Source: Limnanthes douglasii subsp. nivea (Eukaryota; Streptophyta; Magnoliopsida; Brassicales; Limnanthaceae). Taken from it: 64,000 bases of DNA. Below the pieces are notes generated by a model. It did not search any database. It saw nothing but the letters and a program-made list of their open reading frames with translations, and was not told where the DNA came from. Below, one piece after another: positions 31,196 to 43,440 of this stretch (position 1 is its first letter; the number at the start of each line of letters is the position of its first letter). The stretch is from positions 218,847,546 through 218,911,545 of the forward strand of contig JAUPFV010000002.1 of the NCBI GenBank assembly GCA_036936605.1. The letters are read 5' to 3'. A program made the translations under genes and the position numbers.

Positions 31196-34100
31196 ATGAT
31201 AAAGATATTTAACCGGAACATAAGAGGTATTAAACAAAATGTCACAGTCAGAAGACTAAAATCTATTATTTTTAAAGAAAAGTTAAAAATGATTACTATT
31301 CAGGAACCTTTTCTCGATATTAACATGTTGGAAGTTACTGCTAGAAAGTTGGGGTTTACTAATTGTATCGCTAATTCTTCTAACAAGATCTGGTTTTTCT
31401 GGTTAGATGATATTGCTATTTCTTCTGTTATTGATCATGATCAATGCATATCTATGGAGGTATCCTATCCTAATTTGGATTCAAAGTTTCTCCTCACTAT
31501 AATCTACGCTAAATGCCAGAGATTGAAGAGAGTTGCTCTTTGGGATATGCTAAGGACATTATCTACTACTAACTTGGCTTGGATTTCTGTTGGAGACTTT
31601 AATGTTATTTCCACAGCTGACGAACATATTGGGTGCTTATCTCTTTGCCTTAACAGCATTCCGGATTTTAATGACACTTTGAGGGACTGTCAATTAGAAG
31701 ATGTGGGCTATGCTGGCTCTAAATTTACATGGAATAGAAATACTAGATGAAAAAGACTTGACAGGGCTGTCATCAACAACCATTGGTCTGTGATTTTTAA
31801 GGAAACTCAGATTTCCACATGGCCAGAACTTGTTCTAACCATGCCCCTTTACTTATTTATATTTCTCTTACTTCTAACTCTATTAACAACAACTTTAAAT
31901 TTTTAAATATGTGGACTATGGATGATTATTTTGTTAAAATTGTTGATCAAAACTGGTCTCTTCGAATGGGCGGAAACCCTGTTCTAATATTCTGGTCTAA
32001 ACTTAGAAGACTCAAGAATTGTTTAAAATCCTGGAACTCTAACTATTTTTGGGAATGTTTTTGATAAGGTTTTACAGGCTGAAGAGGATGTTAAAAGAAT
32101 TGATAGAATATATCAGTCTAATAATAATAGAGACACTAAATATAGTCTTAATAAAGCCAATAGCATGTATATTAAAGCTTTGCGAATGTAGGAGAATTTC
32201 TGGAAACATAAATGCTATAACAGTTGGTTGAAAGATGGAGACAGGAACACTAAAGTGTTCCACTCCTATGCTGCTAAGAGAAGGAGGAAAAACACTATTA
32301 GAAGCATCAAGGACAACAACAATTGGATTACTGACTCTTTATCTATTGGTGATTCAGTTGTTTCTTATTTTAAAGAAGTCTTAACTAATCTTAATTATAT
32401 TGCAGAAGAAAAAGACTCAATGAAAGATAATCCTATCTTTGAGACTATTCCTTAGCTAGTAACTAAGGAGGATAATATAAGACTTCTCAACCCTATAGAG
32501 GAACATGAATTTTGGAAGGTTATCAACTCCCTTAATCCTGATGCTGCAGCTAGTATTGATGGTTACAATATCTATTTCTATAAATTCTGCTGGAAGACTA
32601 TTAAACTTGACTTATGCAATGCCTTAAATGATATCATTAAGGGATATGATATACATAGTGGTATCTTTGCCACATGTTTATGTTTAATCCCTAAGACTAT
32701 AAACCCTATTAGCTGGACTGATTCACTATATTTATAAAAAACCTAAAACTGACAATATTTTAGTCCAATTGGATATGTCTAAGGCATTCGATAGAATGTC
32801 TCATTCTTTTATGTACAAAGTTTTAAAATCTTTTTGTTTTTCTAATCACTTTATATAGTTAATTAAAACTTTAATTAGCAATGTCTATGTTTCTATCATT
32901 ATTAATGGATCTATGAAAGGCTATTTTAAAACTAAAAGAGGCTTGAGACAAGGAGACCCCTTGTCTCAAGCCTCTTCATTATTGGCCAAGAGGTTTTAAC
33001 TAGAGGTCTAGATAATCTTTTTAGAACTAATAAGGATATGCAATGTGCTTCTAACTCTAAAATGCTTGTTTCTTGTTTAGCTTTTGCAGATGATACTCTT
33101 ATTTTTACTGACAGCAAAGATAAAACTATTGAGAACCTTAGCTATTTTCTAGACGGTCACCAAGCAGTGTCAAGTCAACTTATCAACAAAAGGAAAACAA
33201 AGAATGTAGTCTATACCAAATTCCAGAGAAGCAGACAAGAAACTCTTGCTAAACTTACTGGTTACTCTGTTGATCAGCTTCCCACCGATTACTTGGGTGT
33301 TATTTTGCACAAAAAACAATGCAAGAAATTTTAGAAGTATCATTGACAAAGTTAACAATAAAATCTCTAAATGGGAAGACAAAAACCTATCTTATTGTGG
33401 CAGGCTCGTTCTAATCTTAATTGTCCTTATTTTTAATCCTAATTATTGGATGCAAAATACTTTAGTTCCTATGAGTGTTATTAGGAAACTGGAGATGATT
33501 TTTAATAAGTTTCTATGAAGAAATTTCACTTCTGAGAAGGCCATACATTGGACCAAGTGGAGAAACTTATGTAAGTCTTTTAAGGAAGGAGGTCTAAATA
33601 TCAGAAATCTTTCTGATATTCAAAACTCTTTCTCTCAAAAGCTCTGGTTTACATTTAGAAAGAATAAAACATTATGGACTAAGTTTATGCATAGCTCTTA
33701 TTGTTACAATTCTCATCCTTTCTGTTCTTATTACAACAATACTGGGTCTTTTACTTGGAGAAGGTTGGCTAGTGTCAAAGAAACTACTGAGCCAAATATC
33801 AGTTGGGTTTTAGGAAAGGATGAGATTGATATATGGCTGGTTAACTAGCTATGTCAAGCTCCTATCATCTCTCTTAATGGTAATGAGAGAAATAACTGGT
33901 TTCTTCCTACCAAAGTGAAAACTTTCTGGATTAACAATAACTAGGACACAAATACTTTAAATACCTATATGTCCGCTGTTAATGTGAATAAATTAAAAGT
34001 CTTTCTATTAATCCTGATAAGGATGACTGTATTAATTGGAGGCTAACTAAAGATTGCAGTTTTACTATTAAATCTTCCTCAGACAATACTAGAAAGCACC

Positions 34101-34892
34101 ATAACAGGTCTTCCATGTTTCAAAAAAATTGGAATAATGTAACTCCTAGAAAATTCTCTTTCCTATTATGGAAGTTGGTCAATAATTATATTCTTATGGA
34201 TACTATTCTTTAAAAAAAGCATTTTTAATTGGCTTCTAAATGCCAATTTTGCAATAACGTTGAAAATTCGACGTGATCATTTTTACCATTAATTTATTAT
34301 AACACCAACAATTGCCATCAATTTCTTCAGCCCCAATCGTTTGTTTGTAAATTGTAATTATTCTTGGCAGCATTTTGCAGGTATATTAAGAGTGAAAATC
34401 CTCAGATTTATGAGTATTACTCATATCATCAGACAATGGTTTTGGGCATCAACAAATAGAGTGCCATTTGCTGGGAATTATCTTCAAAAACAATAAAGAA
34501 GAGATGATTCAGGGTTCTTGCAATAACTATGGAAAACTGAATCCCTTAATGGCAGAAACAAGAGCTCTACTTGACAATTTAATTATCTGCAAAAGAAACA
34601 ATTGGGTGAAAATAGATATAGAATCTGATTCTAGTATTCTAATCGACTAATTAGACAAAGGGAACATTCCGTGGTTCCTTGATCCTATTTTTACCATCTG
34701 CAGGAAGTTATCCATCCTGAAATGACCATTAAGCACATCTCTTGAGTACAAAACCAAGTTGCCGATTGGCTAGAAATGTGGACTTTGAGATGTAAGCAAA
34801 AATATAATCTCGATCTCGATGGTTTTAGCATCCCTCCGCCTTTACAAGCAATAATTTTGCTTGAAAGTATGGGACTTGGTTATTTTAACTAA
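31196..34892 (+). pseudogene. LINE ORF2: endonuclease, reverse transcriptase, RNase H; broken
   Basis: The endonuclease opens with FNRNIRGIKQN and TIQEPFLD (the Glu of the QE motif) and has SVGDFNVI; a TGA follows FTWNRNTR. RT parts are spread over three frames: LNPDAAASIDGYN (32530), KRGLRQGDPLS-like sequence near 32940 and the catalytic FADD in CLAFADDTLIF (33080). DYLGVIL and KISKWEDKNLSYCGRL follow. A zf-RVT-like KCQFCNNVEN lies at about 34240. RNase H residues appear as MAETRALLDNL and IDIESDSSILID, then NQVADWLEMW; the frame ends with TAA at 34890. The many shifts and stops make it dead. Confidence 0.85.
32936..32976. repeat. Perfect palindrome inside LINE RT
   Basis: 18-bp arms AAGAGGCTTGAGACAAGG and CCTTGTCTCAAGCCTCTT, with AGACC as loop. 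It covers the conserved RT codons GLRQGDPLS, and the frame is lost by one base within the right arm. Confidence 0.9.
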
Positions 34893-35429
34893 TCAAATTT
34901 GCATAAAAATCAAAATTATCTCTATGGATTTCTTCTTTGTAGGAATGCAAAGTTTATTGGGTAAAGAAATGAACTGTTTGAAGACCGCATTGACCGAATG
35001 GAGCTGCTTGATGAATTGTGTGGCTGTTGGTGAAATGGTGTTCGACAGTTTGTTGTGATGAAGAGAGGGTCTGTCTGTGTTGAAGAGAGTTCGAGAAGAA
35101 GATCTAGGAGGACAAAAAGTCTATGAAATCTCTTATCTAGGATATGATTCCATACATTCTTTCTCAATATTGGACTATGGTATAACTCTATGTATCAAAT
35201 CAACTATTGCCACTATTGATTAATACAAAATTTCCCGATTAAAAAAAATACTATTACAATAAATTTAAATTATTTATCAAAATGCAAGCTGTTTCGTTGA
35301 ATTAAAGTTGGTCCATCCATGACAATGATTGAATCAAATGTTAAGTCGTCTCGTGTGTTAGTCGCCTATTGGGTTTCCAATTTTGTTGGAATCTAAAACA
35401 CTAACTTGGGAAAGAAAAAGCAGTTGCAT
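34893..35429. other. No gene recognised
   Basis: Includes likely LINE 3' sequence and unassigned flank. No domain or terminal structure is seen. Confidence 0.4.
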
Positions 35430-35580
35430 ATAATGTAGCCGCTTTTCTTATGCTGTCCGGATATCCGAATTATCAATCGGATATCCGAATTTAAAGTCCA
35501 TATCCAAATTGGCAATTTGGATATCTGGATTCAGGGTTTGTAATCTAAATTTTTCCTTTCTCTTTTTTTAATTTTTTAAT

Positions 35581-35608
35581 GGGTCTCCCCTATAAATAGA
35601 AGAGACCC
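35581..35608 (+). promoter_or_regulatory. TATA promoter block of the hAT relic
   Basis: TATAAATA at 35591-35598 is flanked by GGGTCTCC and AGAGACCC, nearly the same as 3176-3203. Confidence 0.55.
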
Positions 35609-36023
35609 CAAATCCAAACTCATCATCTCTCAAATCTGTCTAAATCTCTCTTCTAGCTCTAGAAACTCTATAAAACTCTACTTTCTTATTTTACATATTG
35701 TAGTTCTACTTTCAGAATAGTTCAATTTTTTCGCTAATTATTTTTATTTGATAAAAACACTTAAATAACATTGTGATAACATTATAATAGCTCACTTAAG
35801 AGCTTCGTATAATTTATCAAGTTATTTACTTGTTGTAGTTATTTAGAGTAGTTGCTTTAATTTTATTTTTATTTTGAATAAAAAATTAAATTCGTCTAAA
35901 TTTATTTGCGATATTAGTTGTTATTAGTTGTTATTAGTCTAAATTTAGTTTTTATTAATTGTGATATTAGTTTCGATTAGTATTTTAGTGCATATTTTAA
36001 AAAACGTTGTTTTAAGTTTTAAA

Positions 36024-36590
36024 ATGGCTTCAAAACGTAGAAATACTAATGTTCACCAACCCGCTAATGTAGATCTCAATATCGATGATGATTTTCCTAG
36101 AGACTATCCTCGCATTGACACACTCTCCTCTCACGAAATTGGTGGTGGAAGTACTAGTAGTGGGTCGAGGTCTTGTAAGAAAATATCTTGGATTTGGGAC
36201 CACTTTAGTGTATCAGATGATAATATCTCCGTTATTTGTAAAGTGTGCAATAAAAGTTATCTTTATAGAGGAGCAAATAGAAATACGGGCACTAGTACTA
36301 TGGTTAAACATTTTAAAAAAACATGAATTATTTGATCCTTTAAAACCTAACGAAAATAATATTTGCATAAACCTTCAATTTTGAATTTAAGCACGATACG
36401 TATAAAGAAGAAACAATGATTTATGCAATTGGTAGTTTACAAACTTTCAGTTTTGCGGATACTTATAGATACGAAAATTGGAAGCAAACTGAGGTAAACC
36501 CACAAACCAAACGCATTCCACGTAGCTCTTTGCGATCGCTAGCCTTTAAATATTTTTAAAAAAGAAAAAAAAAACATTATTGAAACTATG
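36024..36590 (+). pseudogene. hAT transposase N-terminus with BED finger, broken
   Basis: MASKRRNTNVHQPANVDLN parallels the first hAT transposase. The BED finger reads SWIWDHFS, then CKVCN and MVKHFKK, where a frame change occurs. A second frame continues HELFDPLKPNENN, and the region ends at the same LRSLAFKYF codons before an A-run. The catalytic core is deleted. The residues that bind zinc are all present. Confidence 0.82.
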
Positions 36591-36982
36591 CTAGCTTCGC
36601 CATGTAATGTTTCTATTACTTGTAATATTTTACGATGATAAAATATGATTTTGGTTTAAAAAATAATAACAAACACTTGTAATATTTATAACCAAATCAC
36701 AATAATAATAATCAAAATGTAATAATAAAATGACAACCATGTAACTTGTAATATTTTACCATCATACGGTATAATGTTGGTTCAAAAAATAATAACAACA
36801 CTACTACTATTTATAACCAAGTCATATTAATATTATTCAAAATGTGATTTTAAAATTATAACTATAAAACTTGTAATATTTTAACACGATAAGATATCGT
36901 TTTGGTTTATAACATAATATCAACACTTTTAATATTGAAAAACCAAAACATAATAATATTCAAAATGTAATAATAACATTAT

Positions 36983-37348
36983 TGGTTTGGTTTATTTTGG
37001 GCTGGGGATAGTTTTGTAAAGTGCTTTAGTAAGTTTGGGGTGTTTTGTGTTTAGTGTGAGGAGTAGTGAGATTAAGCAGTCTGCTAGTATTAAATTCTGA
37101 TTACCCTCATTAATGAGAGTGGTTAGGGTATTTATACTTTAATTATTGACCCATGGGCTTACCAAGTCGGGTTATGAAACCTGGTCGAATTTAAAGACTC
37201 ATTAGTATTTAATTAGATTAAAAAATAGCTTAGGCAAAAGTTAAATGTTGTTTGTCTAGTTCAGAGTTATAGTGGAGTGATATGGTCCGAATTACCCTTG
37301 TTCGAATTAATGAGTAGGCTGTGACTATAAGATCCGAACTCATCAGTA
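36983..37348 (-). repeat. 3' LTR of element C
   Basis: 366 bp. On the minus strand it starts TGATGAGTTCGGATC, passes TATAAATACCCTAACCAC and ATTAATGAGGGTAATC, and ends AAACCAAACCA. It resembles the LTRs of B in order and motifs. An A-rich/GGGCTAC polypurine tract lies at 37349-37365. Confidence 0.8.
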
Positions 37349-38176
37349 GCCCTTTTTTTAAGAATTGCAAAGTATCTTTGGAAGGGTTGAAAAATTCACC
37401 AAGTCAACATCAATTGCGCCCAATCTGCTTGCGTCATCCGAACTGAAAATCCTTTTTTTTACAAACAACCGAGTTCGAATTTTATCAGGATTGCTTTTTC
37501 TTTCCAGAATTCTAAGAGTTTTTTCATGAATCGTGGGACACGTGTGTGATAAGGTTTTGTTTTGCTATAGTGAATTGCTAAGGAAAAATTCTAGAGAGAG
37601 AAAGTGCTTAAGAATTTTTAGAGAGAAAAAATACATGTACAAATCAGTTTCAAGTAAAAGTGTTCAACCCCTTTATTAGAATATTCTGGTCCTTTATATA
37701 GAGGAGCCAAGACTTAGTCTCAAACTGAATCTGTTACAAAATAGACTAATTGCTATTTAGTCCTTACAAATTATATAAAGTTACAATAGCTTCCTAAAAT
37801 TTACAGCGTTCACAAATTAAAGACTAAATTTACATTAATTATAATTAAGTCCCTGAATTTACATTGTTTACAAATTAATCCTTAAAAACCTATTTCCATA
37901 TCAGTGTCAACACATCTAGTTTGACCTCCCAGCCGTTATTTTTCCTAGATCGCCGCACCCACTAGGTTTAGAAAGTTACCTAGGTTTTGATTTTTCACAC
38001 GTTGCGCAACCCTTAATCATTGAAAAAAACATGTTCAACTTCTCTTTGGTAACTGTTGCTTTATACTGTTATATATATATATATATATATCTTTTTACTA
38101 TTCCATTGTCTTTGACACTCAAAACTTTCTTAGAGAGAAAATCATCTTCATTTTCAAACTGTTCTCGAGAGATTAT
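37349..38176 (+). promoter_or_regulatory. Leader/promoter region of the antisense gene of C
   Basis: Between the LTR and the antisense ATG at 38177. It has a TA-repeat TATA region (about 38070-38090) and a CT-rich start-site-like stretch. A G-box (CACGTG) in GGACACGTGTG near 37540 is shared with element B (48931-48941). It is interrupted by an LTR-like insert (37571-37914). Confidence 0.45.
37571..37914 (-). mobile_element. Possible solo LTR
   Basis: A 344-bp block absent from the equivalent region of B. On the minus strand it starts TGTGTTGACACTG and ends AGCAATTCA, with a TATA-like CTCTATATAAAGG inside. It is flanked by TATAG and TCTAG, a one-mismatch 5-bp repeat. Ends are ambiguous by a few bases. 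Confidence 0.35.
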
Positions 38177-39093
38177 ATGTTCACAGCCAGAAACGCCTTA
38201 GTCAAAGGAGGTTGGTTGAATTTATCGGAGTTAGAGAGAGCAAGGAAAGTAGATAGAAAAAACCGTATTACCGTCGGTCTCCCCGTTTCTCGAAGCGATA
38301 AAAACAGTCAGCCAAACCAGGACGTCGGTCAGGGGTCACCTTCCTCAAGAAACCCTAGACCCAGAGAGCTTCCATTTAGACCAAACCTTTCACCCCTCCC
38401 TTCAGGTTCTTCCGTAAAAGAATCTCAACATCCTGTTTCTAAGGAAAAAACTGTTTGAAGCATCTGAAAACCCTGACCATTTATAACAATGGGCTCTGAC
38501 ACAGAAAAGTCACCAGAGAGGATAACCCCTTGCCGGACAACCCGTCAAACTAAAACTCAGTCCACACCATCATCTTCAAAGCCCTCCAGATCAGAGGTAG
38601 TTAAATTTTCTCCACAGGCCAAGCCCTCCGGATCGCAACCTTTACCAGATATCAGGCCTCAGAGGCAACGAATGCACAACCACCAGAACAACTTCTGATG
38701 AACGAAACAGAGCAACCTTCTTCAAAGACAACTGAAAAACCTTCCACAGTGATGGAATAGAATATGGAGGATAGCATTGAAGAGGCCCGTTTTGAGACCG
38801 AAGTGTCCGGTCAGACAAGGGATGGTGCCTCAGACAAGAAAGTCAAAAGTAAAGTTAAAATTTGCAGGACTTATCCGGACTCTCTTCCAGAGAGTCTAGA
38901 GGGTAAATTAGGCCCTTGTTTTAAACATGTCAGCGTCGAGTATCTGTTGGCTTTGCAAAATATCAACTATGTCTACACTCACACTGCTGAGTTAGGTCGA
39001 ATCTGGACCAGATAGTGGATTCCGGAGTCTGTTAAAGTGAAGATACCAATCACTCTGGAGACCCCCATGGACTGTAAATTAAAAGAGGTGGTA

Positions 39094-39098
39094 GTGTA
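39094..39098. repeat. Target-site duplication of element B, left
   Basis: GTGTA, repeated at 49473-49477. Confidence 0.93.
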
Positions 39099-39474
39099 TG
39101 ATGAGTCCGGATTTTCTCACTGCTCACTGAGGGAACCAGACAGGGGCAATTCGGACAAAAGCCACCCACTGAACCATCCGAACAGGACTAAATGTATTAA
39201 AACCTAAATCACTTCGTGACTAAGCTAATTACTTACTTGCTTAAAGATTAATGGGTCATTGAACTCGACACGAATTCATAAGTTGACCCGAAAGCCCATG
39301 TGGCCCACAATTAAAGGTATAAATACCCAACCACTTTAATTAATGAGGTTAATGAACATTTAATACAACCAGGCAGCTCAAATCTCGTACTACACTCTAC
39401 CCAAACATTAAATACCCTTGAAACATCACAAAACTCTAAACAAAATTACCCTCAGTTGAAAATAATCAACACCA
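39099..39474 (+). repeat. 5' LTR of element B
   Basis: 376 bp, TGATGAGTCCGG to ATCAACACCA. A TATA-like TATAAATACCC is at about 39318. Confidence 0.94.
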
Positions 39475-39477
39475 AAT

Positions 39478-39495
39478 TGGCGACCATAGTGGGAG
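39478..39495 (+). other. Primer-binding site of element B
   Basis: TGGCGACCATAGTGGGAG lies 3 bp after the LTR. The TGGCGAC start is usual for Tat elements and suggests a tRNA different from that of element A (TGGCGCC). Confidence 0.6.
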
Positions 39496-39547
39496 CACGA
39501 AGGTGCATGAATCTAGCATTCAAAACCATCAAGAAAAATCAGTTCGG

Positions 39548-41266
39548 ATGAATCCGGATGTGCAAGAAGTACCACCAGCTTTGGCAGAAGTGGTGGGGGA
39601 AAATGGTGAATATACGATTGAAGAGCGAGATAGGTTAAAAGTTGAAATAGAAGCTCTGAGGGTTGTCAAGAGGGCAGAGATGGGCACAAAAGAAAAGTCT
39701 AAGGTGTCAGTAGCTCATCATACTGACAAACCAAGAGAGCATGAGCCATCAAAAACCCATGTGAGTGCAAAAAAGACTCATGCTAGCTCAAAAAAGTCTC
39801 ACCGGTCTAAACTGGTGGAGAGCTCTGATTCAGACTCAGAGTCTTCCAGTAGCTCCTCATATGAAGATGGAGTTGAAGAATCCTTGTCATCCAGCAATGA
39901 TGAAGGCCGTTCTAAAAAGAAACAAAAGTTGGTCAAAAAGTACTCAAGAAAAAGGGATAGGCATGGAAGGTTGAAGAGGCATCTGAGCAAATGATCGTCT
40001 CACGGTCATGGCCGTAGACACGTAGATCGATTGTTAATGGATCTTTTTGCCTTCCATGATGAGCCAGGTATCTTTGCAACTCCTAACGAAGATACTGTAT
40101 TCAGTCGTGGCCGAAATTGGAGACAATCTCCATTGTCCTCCAAGATACTGTCCAGAAACCTTCCTAAGAGGTTTGACAGTACGAAAATGGAAAAATATGA
40201 TGGTAGTAAAGACCCGGATAACCACTTGGAACAATTCAAACAATTTATGATGAATTTTGATGATGACGACAAATTACTTTGTAGAGCATTCTCCCAATCT
40301 TTTACGGGGAGTGCTCTGAAGTGGTACAATAGTCTGCCGCAGGGTTGCATCAGAAATTTCGACACTTTTTGGGTGGCATTTCGGAGGCAGTTTGTTGGAA
40401 GTAAGGAAGTGAAGGGCAATGTAGACACAATTATCTATTGTTCCCAAGAACCAAACGAATCTTTAAAAGAATACATAAGTCGTTTTGTAAATACCAAGAA
40501 TGGATTGGCTGATTGCTTTGAACAAGTAGCAATAGCTTCTCTAAGGCAGGGCTTGAACCCTAGAAACTTGGCTGATTCGGTAACCAGGAAGAAGGCCATG
40601 ACATGGGGAGGTCTGCTGAATCAGGTCGGTAAACAGATTAATGTAGATGAAACAAAGAAAACTAGGGTGCACAGGCATGTGAGATCTGCTACAGTTGCAC
40701 CAAATCAAAACCAAAACCAGTCCGGGAACAAGGCCAAGGAAGCCGGGGAGGGTCATAACAGGGCCAAAGCTCAATCTCATCCAGCCGCACCAGCCCAGAG
40801 CCAGCAATCTAGGAATAAGCGAGGGCCTTGGGTTCAACCGGAGTGGTTTGTTGAGTTGAAAGACAACGTAGCCAATATTTATGACAAAACAAAAGATGAA
40901 GTACACTACAGAAGGCCGGCTGCATTACAATCTCCTAAGGAGAGCCGTAATAATTGTTTATGCCAGTATCACAATGATACTGGCCATACCATTGAGGATT
41001 GTATTGCATTAAAACAAGAAGTGCAGAATTTGATTGAAAGAGGAAAGTTGGGGGCGTATGTTAAAAGAAGAGGTAGAAATAGGCCTGATAATGCTCATCG
41101 GGCTGGTCCAATCAATGCAGGCACGTCGGCTCCGGATGGGGCTATGGTTATAACCGAAAGGTTTGATGTGGAGTCAGAATATTTAGATCCTGATCCTACC
41201 CGGAATAAAGTGGGTGTTATCACGGAGCATTGCAAGACGGTGTCCAGACTTATTAACTTTTTTTAG
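39548..41266 (+). pseudogene. gag of element B, one in-frame stop
   Basis: Starts at ATG 39548 (MNPDVQEVPPALAEV). A Ser/Lys-rich segment follows, with a TGA at 39992-39994; the same frame then runs on without a break to 41266. The gag core reads DPDNHLEQFKQFMMNFDDDD, ALKWYNSLPQGCIRNFD and ASLRQGLNP. A Cys-His-His-Cys box CQYHNDTGHTIEDC lies near 40960. The end carries EYLDPDPTRNKVGVI. Apart from one stop this is the best kept gag in the window, about 570 codons. Confidence 0.85.
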
Positions 41267-41269
41267 TCA

Positions 41270-42060
41270 CTTACAATATTCGGAGGAGACACCATGACTG
41301 CACCAACTACTTCATAGAGAAAGATGTACGCTCATACTTTAGCTACCCAACTGGAAGGAGGCATGACTTCCTACCAATCACTTGGGGGATATTCCTGGTC
41401 CTCATGAGGATGACTTGAGGGATATTCCTGGTCCTCATGAAGATGCTGTTGTCATAGGAGCATCCATTGGGGGCAATGGCATAAGACGAATTTTGGTGGA
41501 CACCGAAAGTTCTGCCAATATTCTCTTTTTAACTTCCTATAAAAAATGAAAAATCCGGTAGTAATTCAACGTTCGAACACATCAATTGTGGGTTTTACTG
41601 AAAGTTCAACAGATGTGATCGGGGAGTTCGAGGAGGAGGTTTTATTAGGCAAAGACCCTTTTAAAAATATGGTTAGAATACTATTTGTTGTGGTGGATTA
41701 TCCCACTTGTTATAATACTATTCTGCGGAGATCTTGGCTCTCTATGATGCATGTTGTGGCTTCAACAGTCCACCAATTCTTGAAGTATGCTGTGAAAGGA
41801 CAAGTGGGAGTTGTTCGAAGCAGCCAAAAGGTAGCAAGAGAGTGTTATGCAACAGCACTGGCTCCTCGGACGTTGGGGGCAGTTCGGATCAATGAGGAAT
41901 AGCAGTTTGAGGGGCCCTATGGGGGAGAGGGTAAAATTGATGACCCCAGAGAGACCCCTGGTGTTTTAATACCAATTGAAGAAGTTGAAACTCACTCTCT
42001 GGCTGAAGGAAAAAGCGTCAAGATAGGATCCAAGATTACATCAGAATTAAAGGCTAAAAT
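41270..42060 (+). pseudogene. Protease region of element B; active-site Gly lost
   Basis: Frames change around 41270-41550. The catalytic segment reads ILVDTESSANILF at about 41488-41526: the usual DTG is DTE, explained by one G-to-A change (GGA to GAA). Downstream, CYNTILRRSWLS replaces the usual AILGRSWL, so a second conserved Gly is also lost. A stop follows AVRINEE. Confidence 0.75.
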
Positions 42061-42070
42061 CTTATATTTC

Positions 42071-43440
42071 TTGAAAGACTATCAGCATGTCTTTGCTTGG
42101 TGCAATGCTGATGTTACCGGAGTACCAGCAGACATTATATCACACCAATTATCCATCCGAAGGGACATATCACCTGTTGTACAAAAGATGAGAGCCTTTT
42201 CTAAGGAAAAGGCTGATGTCATCGTTCAAGAGGTTGATTGGCTTACTAAAATGGGGCACATAAAGGAATCTCAATACCCTTTATGGATAGCCAACCCGGT
42301 ATTGGTAAAAAAGAAAAATAGTTAGTGGCGTATGTGCATTGATTTCACAGATCTCAATAGTGGTTTCCCAAAAGATTTATATCTGGTCCCCTGAATTGAT
42401 CAGTTGGTAGACTCCACATCTGGAAACAAGTTGTTGTCCTTTATGGATGCCTTCTCCGCGTATAATCAGATTCAAGTAGATCCAATGGATCAAGAACATA
42501 CCACATTTATTACTGATAGGGGCCTCAATTGTTACAAGGTAATACCGTTTGGGTTAAAAAATACTGGGGCTACTTATCAGAGGTTGGTGAACAAGGATTT
42601 TGCTGATCAAATTGGAAGAAACATGGAAGTTTACATCGATGACATGATGGTGAAAAGTGTGGACGAAGAGCTACACTTAGCAGATCTCCAAGATTTGCTA
42701 ACTTGGTGAAAGTAAATTTAAAATTGAACCCAGAAAAGTGTGTCTTTGGAGTACAGTCCGGGAAATTTTTGGGGTATGTGATAAGTGAGAAAGAGATACA
42801 GCTTGATCCGGACCAACTTAATGCTTTACTACAAATGGAGCCTCCTCAGAATATTAAATAGGTACAACGATTGACCAGGAGGCTGGCTGCACTAAACCGT
42901 TTTATTTCAAGGTCTTCGGACACGTGCGCCCCGTTTTTTCAACCTCTGAAAGGTGCAAAAGATTTCAATTGGTCCCCATAGTGTGATGAGGCCTTCGATG
43001 AGATTAAAAAGCACTTGTCTTCCCCCAAGACTTTGTTTAAACCCATTGATGGAGAGACCCTCTTCGTATACTTGGCAGTCTCTAATTATGCTATAAGTGC
43101 AGTGTTGGTAAGGGAAGTAGATAATTATCCTCGTCCGGTGTATTATATCAGCAAGTGCTTGATAGATGCAGAAAAACGGTATTTAAAACTTGAAAAATTA
43201 GCACTAGCTCTTGTGATTGCTGCGAGGAAGATGAGGCCCCATTTTCAGGCTCATTCTATCATTGTTCGGACATCTTTTCCCTTAAAAAACGTTCTTCAGA
43301 AGGCCAACATTTCAAGTAGAATGACCAAGTGGTCAGTGGAACTCGGAGACTACGATATTGATTTTTCCCCTCGAACAGCAGTCAAAGCCCAAACTGTGGT
43401 TGATTTCTTCGTTGAATATTATTCAGATAGGGATACTAAA
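42071..43440 (+). pseudogene. Reverse transcriptase and RNase H of element B, broken
   Basis: VFAWCNADVTGVPADI, NPVLVKKKN, then a stop; MCIDFTDLN; FMDAFSAYNQIQVD; IPFGLKNTGATYQRLVN; catalytic YIDDMMVK at about 42640. A shift follows LQDLLTW, and the frame resumes with LKLNPEKCVFGVQSGKFLGY. RNase H has VYLAVSNYAISAVLVRE and RYLKLEKLALALV. Stops at NIK* and WSP* are where relatives have Glu and Gln. Confidence 0.88.

Larger units (their letters stand above)
30520..34900 (+). mobile_element. LINE (non-LTR) retrotransposon 1, decayed
   Basis: Holds a DUF4283 ORF1, then an ORF2 with AP-type endonuclease, reverse transcriptase, a zf-RVT-like Cys pair and a plant LINE RNase H, all in plus orientation. 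Ends are approximate. No clear poly-A tail or target duplication was found; a short A-run near 35235 is one candidate tail. Confidence 0.85.
35430..36982 (+). mobile_element. hAT relic with internal transposase deletion, cut by element C
   Basis: Shares the promoter (GGGTCTCC, TATAAATAG at 35591-35599, GAGACCC), the leader, the BED-finger coding start and the AT-rich 3' repeats with the hAT at 248-6441. At about 36617 the sequence jumps from the end of the first transposase block (TTTCTATTACT) straight into the 3' AT-rich repeat, so about 1.7-2 kb of coding sequence is missing. The left end is not defined. The right part was interrupted by the LTR of element C at 36983. Confidence 0.75.

Noticed and set aside
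37563..37912. Alternative TG...CA limits for the LTR-like insert
   Set aside because: The flanking 5-mers (TGTTT and CATCT) do not match; limits 37571-37914 give a better one-mismatch pair, still uncertain.
40541..40906. 121-codon minus-strand frame inside gag of B
   Set aside because: Shadow of the well-conserved gag frame; no domain of its own.
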